Source of the DNA: Rhodopirellula sp. SM50
GTDB taxonomy: Bacteria; Planctomycetota; Planctomycetia; Pirellulales; Pirellulaceae
Length of the DNA stretch: 64,000 nt
Reading direction: 5' to 3'
Assembly (NCBI RefSeq): GCF_002289565.1
Contig: NZ_NTFY01000030.1
Coordinates: 1 to 64,000 of the forward strand
Under the pieces are notes generated by a model. It saw only the letters and a list, made by a program, of their open reading frames with translations, was not told the DNA's origin and ran no database searches. Below, one piece after another: positions 1 through 7,801 of this stretch (position 1 is the stretch's first letter; each line of letters opens with the position of its first letter). The translations under genes and the position numbers were made by a program.

Positions 1-110
1 CATTTTTGGTACCTGACCCCTTTTCCGCGGCACCCCAAGTTTAAAAGTTGACGAAGCACTAGTGTGTTTTCTTCGTGCTACAGGCCCGTACGCTCGCGCG
101 AAAGGGCCGA
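1..110. repeat. Patch of dispersed repeat fragments at window start
   Basis: Two repeat families lie side by side. Positions 17-60 carry a CCCCTTTTCCGCGGCACC core followed by an AAAAGTTGA segment, seen again in altered form at 52558-52600 and 62097-62131. Positions 62-94 are nearly the exact reverse complement of 10676-10708 (core GTGTGTTTTCTTCGTGCTAC). Positions 9-22 also hold a GGTACCTGACCCC motif whose complement GGGGTCAGG recurs at 35920 and 41079. No coding capacity is evident. Confidence 0.6.
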
Positions 111-394
111 TCCCATTTGCGATCGGATCGAATTGACAGGCCGGGCAACGATCCGGGAGGGGTTTCCCGCCATGCCAATGCACCGAACACCGGTCGTTGC
201 CTCTTTCGATGGGACTGCTGACCAGAAAACTTGCCGTTGTCACCGCAAAATCCTTGCTCTGCTGGAACCGAGTCCGGACAATGACTGGTCCTCCGGAGGT
301 GTCATGATCTTGTCGATCTGCGGGACGCCAAGTTTGATCCCGATCAACGCAAACAATTCGTCGCCAGCGGGGCGATCTTGGATGACTAAGTGAC
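111..394. other. Intergenic region before alkC, no clear gene
   Basis: No convincing gene begins here. One plus-strand frame is open from 285 to a TAA at 387-389 and ends in a protein-like tail (FDPDQRKQFVASGAILDD), five bases before the alkC start. It has no start codon and could be the end of a lost upstream gene. I cannot assign it to a family. Confidence 0.35.
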
Positions 395-1537
395 ATGCCA
401 ACTGAGAAGGGCTCGGCCGGATTCAGCCTCAAAGACCAACTGTTCAACCGTGAACGCATTGAGTATCTCGCCGGTTTGTTTGCCGCTGCGGATTCCCGGT
501 TCGACCGCGGCGGATTTGTCCGCGAGTCGATGAAGGGGCTTTCGCGGTTGGAGTTGAAAGAACGGATCGTCCACCTCGCCGAGCATCTGGAAAACCAACT
601 TTCGCCGGATTTTTCAGTCGCCGCAAAACAGATCACCGACGCAATGCCGCCGCCGTTGGATCCCCGCAAAACGGACGATGATTTTGGCGACTTCATTTTT
701 GCTCCGTTGGGCGAATTTGTCGTTCGCAACGGACTGGAGAAGAAGCACGTCAATCGATCGCTGCGGACACTCAAGGCACTGACCCAGCGGTTTTCGATGG
801 AGGATGCGATTCGCGCGTTTCTCAACGAGCATCCCGAACGGACACTGAACGAGCTGCAAAAGTGGTCGACCCACAAGAATTATCATGTGCGACGCTTGGT
901 CAGCGAAGGGACTCGTCCGAAACTGCCATGGTCCAAGCGGCTGTCGATTCCTGTGACCACTCCGCTGCCGCTGCTCGAGCAGTTGCATGCCGATCCGACA
1001 CGTTACGTCACACGCTCGGTTGCCAATCATTTGAACGACTTGACCAAGTCCCATCCGGACTTGGTCTTGGAAATGCTTCAGCGTTGGAAACAAGCGGCCA
1101 AGCAGGACGAGAAAGAGCTCCGCTGGATCAGCAAGCATGCACTGCGCACGCTGGTCAAACAAGGTTCCGCTGAGGCACTCGCCTTCTTGGGGTATCGGCC
1201 CGATCCGCAGATCGAAGTCACCGGATACAAGCTCAAGCGATCGAAGATCCGACCGGGCGAAGCGATCGAAATGTCCTTCGACGTCGCGGCGCGGCGTGAT
1301 GAATCGCTGATGGTGGACTACGTGATCGATTTCGTGAAGGCCAGCGGAAAGCACTCGCCGAAAGTCCACAAGCTCAAACAATTGGAACTGAAATCGGGGG
1401 CGTCCCTATCACTGCGAAAGCGGCATGTTTTGCGGGCCAACGCGACCACCTACACGCTCTATCCGGGGATGCATCACGTCACGCTGCAGATCAACGGAAA
1501 GCCGTTCGGGACGCAATCTTTTGAGCTGCTGCCCTGA
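395..1537 (+). CDS. alkC: AlkC-like DNA alkylation repair glycosylase with C-terminal Ig-like domain
   Basis: This 380-aa protein resembles the AlkC branch of the AlkC/AlkD superfamily of HEAT-like-repeat DNA glycosylases, which excise N3-methylated purines from cytoplasmic DNA. Residues about 1-265 are helical and include the family-like stretch LNELQKWSTHKNYHVRRLVSEG, which I recognise as a HEAT unit, followed by VTRSVANHLNDLTKSHPDLVLEML. Residues about 268-380 change to a beta-rich, Ig-like segment ending in YPGMHHVTLQINGKPFG; a C-terminal Ig-like domain is typical of many AlkC proteins. No signal peptide is seen. It stands alone, and a dispersed repeat begins at the base after its stop codon. 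AlkD-like or general HEAT-repeat function is a less likely alternative. Confidence 0.85.
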   Translation: MPTEKGSAGFSLKDQLFNRERIEYLAGLFAAADSRFDRGGFVRESMKGLSRLELKERIVHLAEHLENQLSPDFSVAAKQITDAMPPPLDPRKTDDDFGDFIFAPLGEFVVRNGLEKKHVNRSLRTLKALTQRFSMEDAIRAFLNEHPERTLNELQKWSTHKNYHVRRLVSEGTRPKLPWSKRLSIPVTTPLPLLEQLHADPTRYVTRSVANHLNDLTKSHPDLVLEMLQRWKQAAKQDEKELRWISKHALRTLVKQGSAEALAFLGYRPDPQIEVTGYKLKRSKIRPGEAIEMSFDVAARRDESLMVDYVIDFVKASGKHSPKVHKLKQLELKSGASLSLRKRHVLRANATTYTLYPGMHHVTLQINGKPFGTQSFELLP

Positions 1538-1800
1538 CCGTTGGTGTTTAGCCTTGAGGCGATTCCCGGTCGCTGTTACGCAGCGACAGTGGGCGGCTCA
1601 AGCCCAATACCGTTAAGCGAAGCGTGGTTTCCTCAGGTCGGGGCCCGTAGGCTCGCGCCAAACGGCTGATAAACGATTGATATCAGCCGGTTCGCGCCAG
1701 CGTCCGGGCCTCCCCGTCGAGCTTAACTTAGCGGTATTGGGCTAAAGCCTGCACACCAGCAACCGTTGGTGTCCAGCCTTCAGGCGTCCCCACTCGCTGC
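1538..1800. repeat. Composite inverted-repeat element (MITE-like)
   Basis: The segment starts directly after the alkC stop with CCGTTGGTGT plus an AGCCTT.AGGCG block, and that block recurs at 1763. Between them, AAGCCCAATACCGTTAAG (1600-1617) has an inverted partner at 1722-1743. Nested inside, GGCCCGTAGGCTCGCGCC (from 1642) pairs imperfectly with the complement at 1682-1710. The nesting makes a long potential hairpin. Pieces recur at 4001, 10628 and 48792. It has no ORF, so it would have to be a non-autonomous element. Confidence 0.65.
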
Positions 1801-1859
1801 AGAGCAGCGACACCTCCTAATCACGACAGACCGCCTCACCAACGTCCAGCATTGATTAG

Positions 1860-2348
1860 ACTGGGGCAGCGATCGGCAATCTCCGCTACGGTGGGGACGA
1901 CAACAAAAACAAGACCAGTGAGAGTGTCACGCACGATGCCAAAGGCAATATGACGGTAATCCCGGCGGTCCTCCGTCCCGGCAGCGATCCGCTGACGCTC
2001 ACCTGGGACTTCGACAATCGTTTGGTTTCGGCCGATGTCGACAACGACAGCACCGACGACGTCTTTTACGAATGGGACGCACTTGGTCGCCGAGTCGCGC
2101 GCGACGATGGCACGACGGACAGCATCTATGTCCAGAATGGTCAGCAGACCGTCGCGGACTACACCTCAGGAACCGCGGCAACCAACCCCACCTACAACGA
2201 CGTCTACGCCAGCTACATCGACGAACCCGTCGTACGCGACGGCACCGGCGGACTGCGTTACTATAATCGTTCGCCGACCGGAGTGAGGGAGGGATCGACC
2301 GAGCGGAGCCGACGGCCCGCGGAGGTGGTGACAGCGACCGAAGGATGA
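1860..2348 (+). pseudogene. RHS/YD-repeat protein fragment
   Basis: The frame is open after a TAG at 1857 and encodes typical RHS/YD-repeat sequence: LTWDFDNRLVSADVD, then FYEWDALGRRVARDDG, then YIDEPVVRDGTGGLRYYNR. RHS proteins are large secreted or surface proteins, often toxin carriers. Here only about 135 residues of the shell region before the core boundary remain. The N-terminal bulk is absent, and just after YYNR the frame runs into a dispersed repeat (from 2269) that supplies the last 25 or so residues (GVREGSTERSRR). It is therefore a remnant cut at both ends, probably not expressed. An internal ATG at 1950 exists but is unlikely to be a genuine start. Confidence 0.75.
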
Positions 2349-2388
2349 GGGTAGCGCCGAGCGAAGCGAGCAGCACCGACGCCGAGGG
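2269..2388 (+). repeat. Dispersed repeat, copy 1 (about 120 bp)
   Basis: This copy begins GTTCGCCGACCG and contains GAGGGAGGGATCGACCGAGC and a GACAGCGACCGAAGGA block, ending GACGCCGAGGG. A second copy with the same order of blocks lies at 3692-3801. This copy terminates the RHS remnant and precedes the Rpn gene; the second follows the Rpn gene, so the two flank it in direct orientation. Confidence 0.8.
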
Positions 2389-2487
2389 GAGAGATGATCA
2401 AAAGTCGTGAGTTGCCAAAACGGCTCCCTCAATTCATCATAAGGAAAGATTTTTGCTCGCTTCTACTTCGAAAGTGGACGGTCCAAA

Positions 2488-3348
2488 ATGGTGATTGGTA
2501 TTGATCCGACGGTCGACTTTGCGTGCAAGCGACTTTTAGGAAGTCCTGATCATCCGGCGATTACGCTTCATTTTCTCAATGCGGTCTTGGGTGGAGAACC
2601 GCCGATCACCACCGTGCAGATCCTGAACCCAATCATCGGCAAAAGCTTTGACGATGACAAAGCTTCGATTCTCGATGTCTTGGCGACCGATGATCACGGG
2701 CGGTTCATCGACATTGAAATTCAGACGACGCTGCCCGCAGGGCTCTCCGAGCGACTGACCTATTACGCTGCCAGCCAGTTGGTTGAACAACTCGGTGAGG
2801 GAGACAGCTACCGGGAATTGCGTCCCTCGATCGGAATCTGCATCCTTGATGCGATCCGGTTCCGCGAATCGTCCGCCCTGCATCTCGACTTCCAACTTCG
2901 ATCTCCGAGCGGTGAATTGCTGACAGATTGCCTGCAAATCCACCTTTTAGAGTTGCCGAAGTACGATCCCGATGCGGATAATGGCGTCATCGCCGCCCCG
3001 ATCCTTCAGTGGATTCACTTTTTCCGATTCGCTGCAACGTCGAGTGCCGAAGATCTGCGGCAACAACTACCCGATCCGGTCTTTGTCGAAGCAGTAGGAG
3101 TATTGGAGATGATTGCCCGAAATCCCGAAGAAAAGCGATTCTACGAATCACGCTTGAAAATGCAGCGTGATGAAAAGGCGCGTCTGGAAGCGGCTGAGGA
3201 ACGTGGTGAGGCAATTGGCCGGGTGAGAGTGCTTCAATCGCTTGCGGGCGTTGCAGAATCAACGATCGAAGACCTGCGAATGCGTTCATCAGAGGAACTT
3301 GCGGCGATGGAAGTCGCGTTGAAACATCAGCTTCGTGAGCGCAGCTAG
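2488..3348 (+). CDS. Rpn/PD-(D/E)XK nuclease-family protein (transposase-like)
   Basis: A 286-aa protein of the Rpn (recombination-promoting nuclease) or PD-(D/E)XK nuclease transposase family. These are cytoplasmic DNA endonucleases linked to RecA-independent gene transfer. The N-terminus (IDPTVDFACKRLLGSPDH) fits the family opening. The likely catalytic set is D63 (ILDVLATDD) and D75-x-E77-x-Q79 in FIDIEIQ. Residues 90-200 include the conserved LLELPKY block. The C-terminus (about 215-280) is charged and helical, as is common in this family. It sits alone between two direct copies of a 110-120 bp repeat, consistent with accessory or mobile history. No partner transposon gene is visible. Confidence 0.85.
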   Translation: MVIGIDPTVDFACKRLLGSPDHPAITLHFLNAVLGGEPPITTVQILNPIIGKSFDDDKASILDVLATDDHGRFIDIEIQTTLPAGLSERLTYYAASQLVEQLGEGDSYRELRPSIGICILDAIRFRESSALHLDFQLRSPSGELLTDCLQIHLLELPKYDPDADNGVIAAPILQWIHFFRFAATSSAEDLRQQLPDPVFVEAVGVLEMIARNPEEKRFYESRLKMQRDEKARLEAAEERGEAIGRVRVLQSLAGVAESTIEDLRMRSSEELAAMEVALKHQLRERS

Positions 3349-3691
3349 AAACCTCAGCCGCAATCCACGGATAAATCAAAGGGGACGGGGGTTGGATCCC
3401 GCAAATCAGCGGCGGACGATTGATGCGATCACAGGACCGAGTTGACTTCCGCCGCAATGGGAGGCCGCTTGGTCTTGCCACACGACCGACCGCGCACATC
3501 TCGCGCACATCTCGCGCACAAAGAACGCCGAAGGCACGGCGGGTAGGATGCCCGTCGACTGAAACCCGTCGGGGACAGGATGTCAGTCGGAGAACGATGG
3601 CAGGAAGCGGGAGCACAGTTTCAGGTTTCAAGTTCCATGCTCCATGTTGAAAGAGATGAAGTTGGAAGTTGAACAAGGTGAGCAGGCCATT
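3349..3691. other. Intergenic, no gene seen
   Basis: No plausible ORF with family similarity. There is a short direct duplication CATCTCGCGCA at about 3498-3520. The rest is unremarkable GC-rich spacer. Confidence 0.5.
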
Positions 3692-3801
3692 GTTCGCCGA
3701 CCGCAGTGAGGGAGGGATCGACCGAGCGGAGCCGACGGTTGACGGAGGTGCTGACAGCGACCGAAGGACCGAGCGCGAGCGAGCATCGCCGACGCCGAGG
3801 G
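3692..3801 (+). repeat. Dispersed repeat, copy 2 (about 110 bp)
   Basis: Second direct copy of the element at 2269-2388, with the same 5' block GTTCGCCGACCG, the same GAGGGAGGGATCGACCGAGC core and the same 3' GACGCCGAGGG. Small substitutions and a short deletion separate the copies. Confidence 0.8.
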
Positions 3802-4000
3802 CGGAGCCCGATAAGAACGGTGCGAGGCAGGATGCCGAGTTCGTTATCAAGAAAGGCGAAAGTGACCGCGTCCGAGCCCAAGCGAGGTAAGCCGGGAACG
3901 AGACACTCGGTCAACCCTCAACCGACAGCTTGTCTGTTCGGCCAAAGCCCTTTGCGAATCTCCGACAGGCTCCCCGGCAGTCACAGGCATGGCCTCCGAA

Positions 4001-4091
4001 CCGTTGGTGTGCAGCCTTCAGGCGCTCTTCCACGACGCCTTCGGCGCCCGCATAGCTGAACAAAGATCGGCTAAAGCCTAGACACCAACGG
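4001..4091. repeat. Inverted repeat element CCGTTGGTGT...ACACCAACGG
   Basis: Ten-base perfect terminal inverted repeats (4001-4010 and 4082-4091) bound a 91-bp element with the internal AGCCTTCAGGCG block also seen at 1538 and 1763. This is the most complete copy of the family in the window and looks like a small MITE. Confidence 0.65.
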
Positions 4092-4164
4092 CTCGTACCC
4101 GCCGGTCGCCCCAGCGAGCAGGGCACACCTGGGCAGATGGAACGGTTACCTTCAATTCATCTTA

Positions 4165-4302
4165 TCATTCCGGATCGACACGCTCAGCCTCCCCCGCATC
4201 GGCGAACAGCCGATGCTTTCGGAGCCTGCCTTCGATGAATTTGGCCAACATCGAGCACGAGACGGCGATCAGCGACGGTATCAATGCGTCTTCCCAGGTC
4301 AT
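4165..4302 (-). CDS. Putative 45-aa single-helix membrane protein
   Basis: A short minus-strand ORF not obvious from length alone. It encodes 45 residues starting MTWEDALIPSLIAVSCSMLA, giving one hydrophobic helix (about 7-20), then a basic stretch (EGRLRKHRL) and an acidic tail. AAGGA lies nine bases before the ATG, a good ribosome binding site for this genome. The basic residues after the helix suggest a small inner-membrane protein with N-out or loosely inserted topology. I recognise no family. It could be chance, but the ribosome binding site together with the helix makes that less likely. Confidence 0.4.
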   Translation of the reverse strand: MTWEDALIPSLIAVSCSMLAKFIEGRLRKHRLFADAGEAERVDPE

Positions 4303-4739
4303 GTTAAACGTTCCTTGAGTGAAAATCGGATCCAGCGAAAGCCTAGCTCGACGGAGGCTCCCATCCGCTCACCAGACGTCTGATGTCGCCCAGTCCTAAT
4401 GAGACGCGTGCGGTTCAGGTGGACTTTGCAGAATGCACGCCTTCGGTCGACCGATCGATCGCCGCCAGGACAGAGATCAACGGGGCATGGCGGGCGATCC
4501 GACCGAGACGGCGGGCGGACGCGCTGCCAATGCGTGTCGCGGGGATCGGGATGGGGTATAAAGATGAGACGCGGGTGTGATCGTGTCGATCGCGCGCTGC
4601 GAGACACATCCCATTGCCCAACGGTGCGAATTCACTGCCAAAACTTGAATCTCGGCATCGAGCATTGCGGTGGCGCGAATGTTGCAGGCAAGCGGTGTTC
4701 CAAAAGCAAGCTAAGTTCCCTCACGCAAGGGGCCACCCG
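4303..4739. other. Intergenic between small ORF and Hint-domain gene
   Basis: Overlapping ORFs in several frames are GC-rich artefacts without recognisable protein character. The segment presumably holds the divergent promoters for the small minus-strand ORF and the plus-strand Hint gene. No clear promoter boxes were identified. Confidence 0.4.
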
Positions 4740-6527
4740 ATGGACCGCAGACGTTGCCATTCTCTCTTCCAGGCGTCGTGTCTTCTGACCGCCTTGACGC
4801 TGTCCCTAGCGTTTTGTGCCTCAAGCCGTCTTTTCGCTGGGGACGGCGAATTGGATTCCGGCTCGCTGGTGCAACAGGCCTTGCGGGCCGAGTTGGACGG
4901 CGACAATGAAAAGCGCGAGATGTATTTGGTCAGCGCGATCAAGCAAAACCCCAACGATCCGGCTGCGCGAGGACTGGCCGGGTATCTCAAACAGGATGAC
5001 CGATGGATGCCGGCCCAGCGATCGGCATCACTCAATGCGTCAGACGATCTTCTTTATCAATACAGTTTCCTGAGGGATCGATACGCCGGAACGATGTCCG
5101 GCGAGATTGCGTTGGCGCGTTGGTGTCGCGTCAACGAGATGGAAGATCGCGAGCAGCTGCACTGGAGAAACGTCATCGCAAGCGATCCCACCCATGACGA
5201 AGCACGGAAACGACTCAAACTGCGGGAATTCCGTGGCACATTGATGACCAAGGAAGAAGTCGACGCCTACAAGCAATCGCTAATCGATGACAAGCGGGCA
5301 CTTCGCAAGTGGGAACCGACGCTCAATCGATTGCGAAGAGAACTGGATGCGTCTGCATCGGACCGGGAATCGGATGCCTGGAAGGGGTTCGCCGCGATCG
5401 AGGACCCCGAGGCTGTTCCTGCCATGGAAAAACTGGTACGACGTGTCGACACGGACTTGCAGTATCGTCTCGTCGACACGATCGGCAGCATCCCGGCCCA
5501 AGTCTCCGCCGACGCGTTGGTTCGACTTTCGTTGGACTTGAAAGACGCCGACGCCAGACAAGCCGCGGCACAAAAGTTGTCTGAGCATCCGATCCATGCC
5601 TATGCACCGCAGTATCTGAATCAATTGGTCTCACCGATCCAAGCGGTGTCCAGCCTCAACGCGATCGGCGACACGGTCATCAGCCATACGCGGTTGCGAC
5701 AAGAGCGGCCCGACGACGCGATCAATCTGTTCCAATCGACCAACGCCGGCTTGACCGTCCAAGACCCGCGATTCCGCGCCACCCCCGCCTATCGGCAGAT
5801 TGTTGCCCGTGAAGTGGCCTTGCATCGCCGCAAGATTGCCGCAACCGAACGCGTCGTGGCGCAGAAGAATGCTCAGACCAAGAAACTCAATGGTCGCATC
5901 TTTAGCGCCCTACGCATCGCAACGGGTGAAGAGATGGACGATGTTCCGAGCCTGTGGTGGGATTGGTGGAAGCACTACAACGAGTACTTGGTCGCCGATC
6001 ACAAACGAGAATACTACTTTACCAACACGGATTATCGTCGGCGTACCATTCGCGCGCCTCGACCGCGTCGCTGTGAGTGTTTTCCGGCGGGCACCTTGGT
6101 CCACACCGAAACGGGCAAACGTGCCATCGAGGGGATTCGTCCGGGCGACAAGGTGCTTTCCCAGGATCTGGAGACGGGAGAGCTGTCGTATCGGTTGGTG
6201 CTTCAAACAAGTATTCGACCGCCGAGCGACACGATGCAGATCACGGTCGGCGGGGAGCAGATCACCGCAACGGTTGGCCATCCGTTTTGGGTCGTCGGTC
6301 GCGGGTGGACGATGGCGAAAGAACTCAATCCAGGCGATCGCTTGCGTGAGATTCTCCGCTCAACTCCGATCGACGTCACCGAGGGAGGTGTGGACAGCGA
6401 AGCCCACAATCTGATCGTCGACCAGACCCATTCGTATTTTGTCGGGGACGCAGGCTTTCTCGTCCACGACAACATCATTCGCGAAGCATCGAGATCCCCA
6501 CTGCCCGGATGGAACGCACACGATTAG
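4740..6527 (+). CDS. Secreted TPR/HEAT-like protein ending in a Hint (pretoxin-type) domain
   Basis: Starting at the ATG at 4740 (AAGGGG seven bases upstream) gives 595 aa with a signal peptide (MDRRRCHSLFQASCLLTALT...) ending near residue 30-35. Residues about 38-90 look TPR-like, and about 200-300 HEAT-like (DPEAVPAMEKLVRRVD). Residues 447-578 form a Hint domain: nucleophile Cys447 in CFPAGT, the TVGHPFWV block with its His, and the closing THSYFVGDAGFLVHDN. Hint domains self-cleave at the N-terminal side and in polymorphic toxins release a following toxin. Here only 17 residues follow (IIREASRSPLPGWNAHD), so no toxin is attached. An upstream in-frame ATG at 4614 would place 42 residues before the signal peptide and is unlikely. 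Confidence 0.8.
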   Translation: MDRRRCHSLFQASCLLTALTLSLAFCASSRLFAGDGELDSGSLVQQALRAELDGDNEKREMYLVSAIKQNPNDPAARGLAGYLKQDDRWMPAQRSASLNASDDLLYQYSFLRDRYAGTMSGEIALARWCRVNEMEDREQLHWRNVIASDPTHDEARKRLKLREFRGTLMTKEEVDAYKQSLIDDKRALRKWEPTLNRLRRELDASASDRESDAWKGFAAIEDPEAVPAMEKLVRRVDTDLQYRLVDTIGSIPAQVSADALVRLSLDLKDADARQAAAQKLSEHPIHAYAPQYLNQLVSPIQAVSSLNAIGDTVISHTRLRQERPDDAINLFQSTNAGLTVQDPRFRATPAYRQIVAREVALHRRKIAATERVVAQKNAQTKKLNGRIFSALRIATGEEMDDVPSLWWDWWKHYNEYLVADHKREYYFTNTDYRRRTIRAPRPRRCECFPAGTLVHTETGKRAIEGIRPGDKVLSQDLETGELSYRLVLQTSIRPPSDTMQITVGGEQITATVGHPFWVVGRGWTMAKELNPGDRLREILRSTPIDVTEGGVDSEAHNLIVDQTHSYFVGDAGFLVHDNIIREASRSPLPGWNAHD

Positions 6528-6540
6528 ACCTGGCCGATCG

Positions 6541-7770
6541 TTACTTCAGCAGTTTGTCGCCACCGCTGCGTTTCATCAGTTCGATTAGCTGTTGCTCATC
6601 GACTTCGATGCCCAGGCCGGGTCCGGTCGGGACGTGGGCTTGATCCTTTTCGATTCGCAGCGGCACCTTGAGGACATTGGCGGTGAGGAATTGTTCTCCG
6701 TTGAGTGCGGCGGGCTTGTTCAGCCCGTAAGCTCCGTACAGTCCCAAGGTTGCCGCCAGCGAGATGTCGGGATCGGTCAACCCGCTGCCCAGCCATATCA
6801 AGTCGTGTTGCTGACAGAATTCAATTTGTTGCCGCGCCGATTGCAAGCCTCCGCATCGAGACGGTTTCATCGCGACGCCATCGCACATTCCCGCTTGGTA
6901 GAACTCGCGCAGATCGGTCGGGCTGACCACCCCTTCGTCCACCAGGATCGGCAACGCGGCCTGCCGTTTGAGTTTCTGATAACCGCTGATCTGATTCGGT
7001 TTCAGCGGTGCCTCCAGCACATCGACACCGGCATCTGCCAACCGCGGTGCGGTGACCAACGCGGTAGCCGGATCGTAGCCACCATTGGCGTCGGCCCACA
7101 GAAATCCCTCGGGGGCGTTTTTCCGCACGCGCCGGGCCAACGGGATGTCAAATTCAGGATCGGGCGCCACTTTGATGTTGAAATTGCGGTAGCCGCGACG
7201 ACGGCCCTCCTCCATCACTCGATCCACCTCGGCCAGCTGCTGCACGTTGACGGTCCAGCTGAGCGTGATCGGCCCACCGGGTTCTCGTCCCCACATCTGC
7301 GCGAGCGACTGACCGCGCACCTTGCCCATCAAGTCATGCAGCGCCAGGTCCACGCCGGCTCGGGTGATCGGCATGCCGGTGGTGAAACCCGCCGCGATCA
7401 CCGAGTCCATCGCCGCCAGGGCACCGTCGATGTCGGTCGGATCGCGACCGACCAACGCCGGTGCGTAGTAGTCGCGCAGCACGATCGTTGCCGTCTCGAG
7501 GGTTTCGTAACTCCATTTTGCGATCGGAATGCTTTGTCCCCAACCCACCGTTCCGTCGTCTGCGGTGATTTTGACCACGACGGCTGCACGCCCCAGCGAA
7601 CCGTGCGGCCCGGTAAAGAACTTGAAGTATCCGGTCAACGGATAGCGCAGGGGGAACAACTCGATGCGGTCGATCGTCATGTTGGCGGGTTCCTGCCCAC
7701 GGGCGAATCGGACCAGCGGGGCAGTCACCGCTGCAACAGCCCCCGCGAACTGGCGTCGATTAACTTTCAC
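6541..7770 (-). CDS. Mandelate racemase/muconate lactonizing enzyme-family protein
   Basis: A 409-aa enolase-superfamily member with an N-terminal Tat-like signal (NRRQFAGAVAAVTAPL), so probably periplasmic or membrane-held. These enzymes abstract a proton alpha to a carboxylate, typically dehydrating or racemising sugar acids. Barrel metal ligands are visible: D227 (LWADANGG), E253 (VLEAPL) and E279 (VDEG). The distal catalytic lysine is K302 (AMKPSRCGG). In the usual KxK motif on strand two only the second lysine, K200 in NIK, is present, with Asn198 at the first position. It is the last gene of a minus-strand operon, 31 bases after the Gfo/Idh gene. The substrate is unknown. Confidence 0.85.
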   Translation of the reverse strand: MKVNRRQFAGAVAAVTAPLVRFARGQEPANMTIDRIELFPLRYPLTGYFKFFTGPHGSLGRAAVVVKITADDGTVGWGQSIPIAKWSYETLETATIVLRDYYAPALVGRDPTDIDGALAAMDSVIAAGFTTGMPITRAGVDLALHDLMGKVRGQSLAQMWGREPGGPITLSWTVNVQQLAEVDRVMEEGRRRGYRNFNIKVAPDPEFDIPLARRVRKNAPEGFLWADANGGYDPATALVTAPRLADAGVDVLEAPLKPNQISGYQKLKRQAALPILVDEGVVSPTDLREFYQAGMCDGVAMKPSRCGGLQSARQQIEFCQQHDLIWLGSGLTDPDISLAATLGLYGAYGLNKPAALNGEQFLTANVLKVPLRIEKDQAHVPTGPGLGIEVDEQQLIELMKRSGGDKLLK

Positions 7771-7801
7771 GGTTGGTCACCATTGAGCTTGTTCCAGTGT
7801 G

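Noticed and set aside
64-393. 109-aa ORF and a tail-like frame ending at 389 upstream of alkC
   Set aside because: Neither has a good start or recognisable domain; at most the second is the end of a lost gene.
6072-6473. Hint region as a true splicing intein
   Set aside because: There is no C-extein beyond 17 residues and no split host gene; pretoxin-type Hint fits better.
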